Assembly (NCBI GenBank): GCA_030433805.1
Contig: JARUXA010000004.1
Coordinates: 1-64,000 of the forward strand
Source: Sphingomonas sp. PsM26
GTDB taxonomy: Bacteria > Pseudomonadota > Alphaproteobacteria > Sphingomonadales > Sphingomonadaceae
Length of the DNA stretch: 64,000 bases
Reading direction: 5' to 3'
Position numbers and translations under genes: made by a program. Shown here piece by piece: positions 60,569-64,000 of the stretch; within the stretch, counting starts at the first letter, position 1, and the number at the start of each line of letters is the position of its first letter. The notes beneath the pieces are model-generated. The model saw only the letters and a list, made by a program, of their open reading frames with translations. It ran no database searches and was not told the origin of the DNA.

Positions 60569-61315
60569 CTACCGGCTCGCCGCCGCATACAGCGCGATCG
60601 CCGCTGCGTTCGACACGTTGAGGCTCTCCATCTTCGGCGAAATCGGCAGGCGTGCGAGTTCATCGCAATGCGACGCGGTATTCTGCCGCATGCCTTCGCC
60701 CTCGGCCCCCAGCACCAGCGCGACGCGCTGTGTGCCCATTGCCTGGTTGAGCGTCTGCGTCGCCTCGCCGGTCAGCCCGACCCGCCAGAACCCCGCTTCC
60801 GCGATCTCGTCGAGCGCGCGCGCCAGATTGACCACGCGCACCCACGGTACGATCTCGAGCGCGCCCGAAGCCGCACGCGCGATCGTTCCCGATTCGGGGG
60901 GCGCGTGCCGGTCGGGCGTTACGATGCCCAACGCATCGAACGCCGCCGCCGAACGCATGATCGCGCCGACATTGTGCGGGTCGGTGACCTGATCGAGCAC
61001 GATCAGCGGGCGCTTGTCGTCCTGCCCCTGCTGCAACAGGTCGGCGAGCCACATGTCCTCGAGCGGTTCGACTTCGATCACGATGCCCTGATGCGGCGCG
61101 TCGCCCGGCACCAGCCGCGCAAGATCGGTCACTTCGGCGAACACGATCGGCACATCCGCGGGGATGTCGAGCGCGGCGCTCGCCTCGCGCGTCGCCCAGA
61201 TCTTGCGGACGACGCGCTCGGGGTTCTCAAACGCAGCGGCGACGGCATGCCGCCCCCAGAACCGCGGGCGGCCCGCGGGGGCCTGGGACGGACGATGTCC
61301 ACGACGTGCTGCCAT
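60569..61315 (-). CDS. rlmB: 23S rRNA (guanosine(2251)-2'-O)-methyltransferase RlmB
   Basis: SpoU/TrmH-type SPOUT methyltransferase (248 aa) that 2'-O-methylates G2251 in the ribosomal P loop. The N-terminal RNA-binding domain (RFWGRHAVAAAFENPERVVRKIWATREA) and SPOUT motifs are clear: VLDQVTDPHNVGAIMRSAAAFDA, LVLGAEGEGMR and SLNVSNAAAIALYAAA (motifs 1-3). The frame opens 51 codons upstream, but ATG 61315 gives the family N-terminus. The gene is convergent with the ferredoxin across the repeat doublet. rlmB versus another TrmH paralogue is likely but not certain. Confidence 0.88.
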   Translation of the reverse strand: MAARRGHRPSQAPAGRPRFWGRHAVAAAFENPERVVRKIWATREASAALDIPADVPIVFAEVTDLARLVPGDAPHQGIVIEVEPLEDMWLADLLQQGQDDKRPLIVLDQVTDPHNVGAIMRSAAAFDALGIVTPDRHAPPESGTIARAASGALEIVPWVRVVNLARALDEIAEAGFWRVGLTGEATQTLNQAMGTQRVALVLGAEGEGMRQNTASHCDELARLPISPKMESLNVSNAAAIALYAAASR

Positions 61316-61355
61316 CAACGCTGCTCCAACTTCATCATACGCACTACAGTCACGG

Positions 61356-62978
61356 TCATTCTTCCTCGTCCGAATAAGCGAAGGGGTCGGTCGCGACGGG
61401 CTTGGTCGGCAATGGCGGTCGAGGCAAGGCCTTGTCCGCATTTGCCGCATTGACCAGAAACGATGCAAGGATCGTCGCGCCCTGCCGCATGTCGTCGCCC
61501 TTCAGGTGATCGAACGTGTCGATGCTCGAATGATGCACCAGGCTGCCATAGTCGAGCGGATCCTGGATGAACTGGAATCCCGGCACGCCGACCGCCTGCA
61601 TGAAGACATGATCGGTCCCGCCGGTCTTGCGGATCACCACCTCGGTCGCGCCCATCGACGCGAACGGTGCGAGCCAGTCGCGGAAGATCGGTACCACCGC
61701 AGGGCTGTTCTCGGCATAGATGCCGCGAATTTTGCCCGAGCCATTGTCGAGATTGAAATAGGCCGCGAGATCGCCCCAGCCGGACTGCGGCGTGATCGGC
61801 CAGCGGTTCGACCAGCCGGTGTAGAGCTTGAGCCCGGTCAGCTTGGGATCGCCCGGGTTGCCGCGCGTGGCGAGATGCTTCTCGACATAGGACAGTGAGC
61901 CGAGCAGCCCCTGTTCCTCGCCTGCCCAAAGCGCAAAGCGGATCGTCCGCTTGGGACGGATGCCGGTCTTGGCGATAATCCGCGCGGCTTCCATCACCAT
62001 CGCCGAGCCTGCGCCATTGTCGGCAGCACCGTCGGCGGCGACCCACGAATCGAGGTGCGCGCCGGCCATGACATAGCCCGCCTTGGGGTCGGTCCCTGGG
62101 ATTTCGGCGATGACGTTGTACGCCTGCGTGTCCGCGTCATCGAAGCGCACGTCGCTGGTGATCTCGAGCGTGGGGGCGGGGCCGACCTTGGCGAGGCGTG
62201 CGAGCCGGCGATAATCCTCCGCCGCGATCTGCACCGCGGGGAGCGACGGCGTGTCACCGACCCCGAACGTGTAGCCTTCGCCGCTGACGAGCTTGCCGTC
62301 GCGATACGCCATCGTCGCCATCGCGACTGCGCCTTCCGCCTTGAGGAACGCATCGAGCTTCTTGGCGTAGTCGAGCCGCTTGACCCGCCGGTCGATCGCG
62401 TCGGGATCGTAGGTCGGCTGCTGATACTGGTCGAGCTTGCGCAGCTCGTCCGCGCTGTAGCGCTGGAACGCGGCCTCCTTCGGTTCGGATCCGCTGTCGG
62501 GCAGGGTGACCATGACGATCTTGCCCGTCAGCTGGCCGTGCCATTTGGCGAAGTCGCGCTCGCGTTTCATCGGCGCGACGATGACCGGCGCGCGGAGCGG
62601 GCCGTTGGTCGCGGGCGTCCATGCGATTGGGATCGCGGTCAGCGCGATCGGGCGCGGGGTCAGCATGCGTACGCTCGAACTGACGATCGACCATCCGCGA
62701 CCGAAATCGAATCCTTCCTTGTGGACGTTGCGCAGGCCCCATTCGCTGAACTTCGCCTGCGTCCACGCCTCGGCCTGCCGCATTGCGGGGGAGTTGGTCA
62801 TCCGCGGGCCGATCACATCGGACAGGTGCGCCGCGATCGGCATGACGTCGCTATGCGCCATGCCTTCGTCAATGATGCGGGTCACCGCCACGCGATCGAC
62901 GCTCTGCGCGAACACGGGCGCGAACGCGGGCGTGGAGACGAGCGCGACCGCGCTGGACAGAAGCAGGACTCGACGCAT
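61356..62978 (-). CDS. M28 family zinc metallopeptidase, exported
   Basis: Secreted or periplasmic aminopeptidase-like metallohydrolase (540 aa) of family M28. Signal peptide residues 1-24 (RRVLLLSSAVALVSTPAFA). A PA-like inserted region precedes the catalytic domain, with zinc ligands His308/Asp310 in AGAHLDSW, Asp320 in AADNGAGS, Glu354/Glu355 in WAGEEQGLLGS, Asp in NLDNGSG and His in HHSSIDTFD. Similar to carboxypeptidase Q type enzymes. ATG 62978 has GGGGGG upstream. Substrate is probably peptides. Confidence 0.92.
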   Translation of the reverse strand: MRRVLLLSSAVALVSTPAFAPVFAQSVDRVAVTRIIDEGMAHSDVMPIAAHLSDVIGPRMTNSPAMRQAEAWTQAKFSEWGLRNVHKEGFDFGRGWSIVSSSVRMLTPRPIALTAIPIAWTPATNGPLRAPVIVAPMKRERDFAKWHGQLTGKIVMVTLPDSGSEPKEAAFQRYSADELRKLDQYQQPTYDPDAIDRRVKRLDYAKKLDAFLKAEGAVAMATMAYRDGKLVSGEGYTFGVGDTPSLPAVQIAAEDYRRLARLAKVGPAPTLEITSDVRFDDADTQAYNVIAEIPGTDPKAGYVMAGAHLDSWVAADGAADNGAGSAMVMEAARIIAKTGIRPKRTIRFALWAGEEQGLLGSLSYVEKHLATRGNPGDPKLTGLKLYTGWSNRWPITPQSGWGDLAAYFNLDNGSGKIRGIYAENSPAVVPIFRDWLAPFASMGATEVVIRKTGGTDHVFMQAVGVPGFQFIQDPLDYGSLVHHSSIDTFDHLKGDDMRQGATILASFLVNAANADKALPRPPLPTKPVATDPFAYSDEEE

Positions 62979-63167
62979 GATAAACCCCCCGGTTGTCTGA
63001 TGCCGTCCGGCCGGACGACGGTCTACCGGTATGCGGGGCGGGGCGAGCGTGCAAGCCCGGGCGGTTTGCGCAAAATTGCGTATCGGGGGCGTTGACAGCA
63101 CGCCCGGTGATCGGCATTGGACGCCCTCGCTTTTCGGAGCGACGATCCTTTCGGGGAGCGAGCCTGG

Positions 63168-63254
63168 GGACAGGTGGCCGAGTGGTTAAAGGCAGCAGAC
63201 TGTAAATCTGCCGGAGTTTCTCCTACGTAGGTTCGAACCCTACCCTGTCCACCA
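63168..63254 (+). tRNA. tRNA-Tyr (anticodon GTA)
   Basis: Begins GGACAGGTGGCCGAGTGG, carries the anticodon loop CTGTAAA (anticodon GTA), a long variable arm, the T-loop GTTCGAACC and the acceptor CCTGTCC with discriminator A. The CCA end is encoded (63252-63254). All stems pair. Confidence 0.97.
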
Positions 63255-63498
63255 TCGTCTTCCGGCGTTTCCGGAAGCACGTTCAATCACCACGACGCGG
63301 TTTTGCTCGACCCGCCCCCGGGCCGGCACGGGCCACCACGCGCCGCTTGCGACGGTAGCGCGCATTTGCCTATGCTCGCCGAGGTAAGAGCAGGGCGTTG
63401 TCTACGCTCCTTCACCGCTAGCGTTATTCTCCTGGGGAAGTGGCAGGTCGCCATCGCCCGTCACTCCCGGTCGATCGGCCAATTGCCAAGGAATTGAC
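63255..63498. other. Intergenic region after tRNA-Tyr
   Basis: About 244 bp between the tRNA gene and the SDR-like gene. A frame at 63303-63497 looks non-coding: it has no ribosome site and its composition is Pro/Arg/Ala-rich. The promoter of the next gene must be here. I see no strong repeat. Confidence 0.4.
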
Positions 63499-64000
63499 AT
63501 GCGCCGTATTGCGATTGTTCACGGCCATGAAGGTCGCGTGGGAAGTGCGTTTGCGGCACGCCTTGCGCGGGACGGCCTTGAGGTGGTCACCGGCGATGCG
63601 ATCGCGCGGCTGGAGTGGCCGATGGTCGGCGCGCGCGCCTATCTGTTCGACTGCGCATATCAGCACGAGGATCCGGCGGGTCACGTCCAGCGCGCGGTGC
63701 GGCATCTTGCGGAATGGCGGCGCCTGGCCGGGATCTTCATCCCCTCTTCGCTGCATATCGGCACCGACACCGCTTATGGCCGCGCGAAATTGGTGATCGA
63801 GCAACTCGTCGTCTTCTATCGTGGCGAGGGTGCCAATGTGGTGACGGACCGGGTGGGATACTTCCCCGGCGACGGGGTTGCGGGGGATCCGGCCAACCCG
63901 TTCTATCACGAACTGGTGACGGGTGACGTGCTGTATGCGCGCGTGATGGAGCGTCTGGTGGCGGGGACGGTACACCCCGTCGGCAGCGTGGAGAAACCCG
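63499..64000 (+). CDS. SDR-like NAD(P)-binding protein, partial at the right edge
   Basis: Start of a protein continuing past the window; 167 complete residues are visible. The N-terminal Rossmann motif is atypical, GHEGRVG at 9-15. A strand with Ser83/Ser84 (IPSSLHIG) and Tyr93-x3-Lys97 (TAYGRAK) gives a Ser-Tyr-Lys triad of the short-chain dehydrogenase superfamily, then VTDRVGYFPGDG. It is probably an epimerase/dehydratase-like extended SDR. ATG 63499 has AAGGAA upstream. The full length and partners are not visible. Confidence 0.7.
   Translation, partial: MRRIAIVHGHEGRVGSAFAARLARDGLEVVTGDAIARLEWPMVGARAYLFDCAYQHEDPAGHVQRAVRHLAEWRRLAGIFIPSSLHIGTDTAYGRAKLVIEQLVVFYRGEGANVVTDRVGYFPGDGVAGDPANPFYHELVTGDVLYARVMERLVAGTVHPVGSVEKP

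Noticed and set aside
63303..63497. Plus-strand 64-aa frame between tRNA-Tyr and the SDR gene
   Set aside because: No ribosome site and Pro/Arg/Ala-rich composition; probably chance.

Overview
The window looks like a chromosomal segment from a Sphingomonas-type alphaproteobacterium (Sphingomonadaceae). The reasons are high GC with very long antisense open frames, two TonB-dependent receptors, a FecI/FecR pair, a PEPxxWA-CTERM protein, an alphaproteobacterial exopolysaccharide locus, an adrenodoxin-type ferredoxin and GTG/TTG starts coupled by ATGA or GTGA overlaps. No phage, insertion sequence, CRISPR array, rRNA or replication origin was seen. All assignments come from reading translated sequence; no database search was possible.

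Layout. 1-4,000: a xylose operon on the minus strand (GH43 glycosidase, xylulokinase, xylose isomerase) with a perfect 12-bp palindromic operator upstream. 4,057-17,950: an exopolysaccharide (EPS) region with a flippase, two GT4 glycosyltransferases, a LapG-like transglutaminase-type cysteine protease, a small membrane protein, a plus-strand export operon (short OPX, Pro-rich exported protein, outer-membrane barrel, Wzc-like tyrosine kinase, unknown exported protein), a minus-strand O-antigen-ligase-like polymerase plus priming sugar transferase, and a SleB-like cell-wall hydrolase. 18,033-20,519: a TonB receptor. 20,725-24,241: a serine acetyltransferase/PuuD-like amidotransferase/lipoprotein operon divergent from a dicarboxylate/amino-acid symporter, with a 27-bp imperfect palindrome between them. 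24,298-25,092: a PEPxxWA-CTERM protein with a near-consensus sigma-54 promoter. 25,570-32,059: PhoD phosphatase, FecR and an ECF sigma factor divergent from a large STN-TonB receptor, which forms a surface-signalling unit.

32,218-36,277: an MmyB-type regulator divergent from an SDR oxidoreductase, an MFS transporter with a DeoR regulator, and tRNA-Ser(GGA). 36,400-42,853: a cyclophilin, an Mla-like lipid transport operon (STAS-MlaE, MlaF, MlaD, PqiC-like lipoprotein), a HAD hydrolase and a DUF445 protein. 42,942-58,066: two RND efflux systems (a two-gene operon on the minus strand and a three- or four-gene operon on the plus strand) flanking a divergent acylase/amidohydrolase pair. An almost identical 11-bp palindromic motif lies upstream of both pumps. 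58,189-63,254: housekeeping genes (mtnP, unknown, alkA-like; ferredoxin; rlmB; M28 peptidase) and tRNA-Tyr(GTA), with two palindromic intergenic repeats at convergent gene ends. An SDR-like gene runs off the right edge.

How the genes work together. The EPS genes describe a Wzx/Wzy-type pathway: priming, a few transfers, flipping, polymerisation, kinase-controlled length and outer-membrane export. The export protein is of the short kind, so the adjacent barrel may supply the outer-membrane pore. The most interesting leads are the sigma-54-driven PEP-CTERM gene with a structured leader, the shared operator-like motif of the two efflux operons around an acylase module, the cysE-puuD-lipoprotein/symporter unit with its palindrome, and the CoA-lyase-like gene translationally coupled to an efflux outer-membrane factor.
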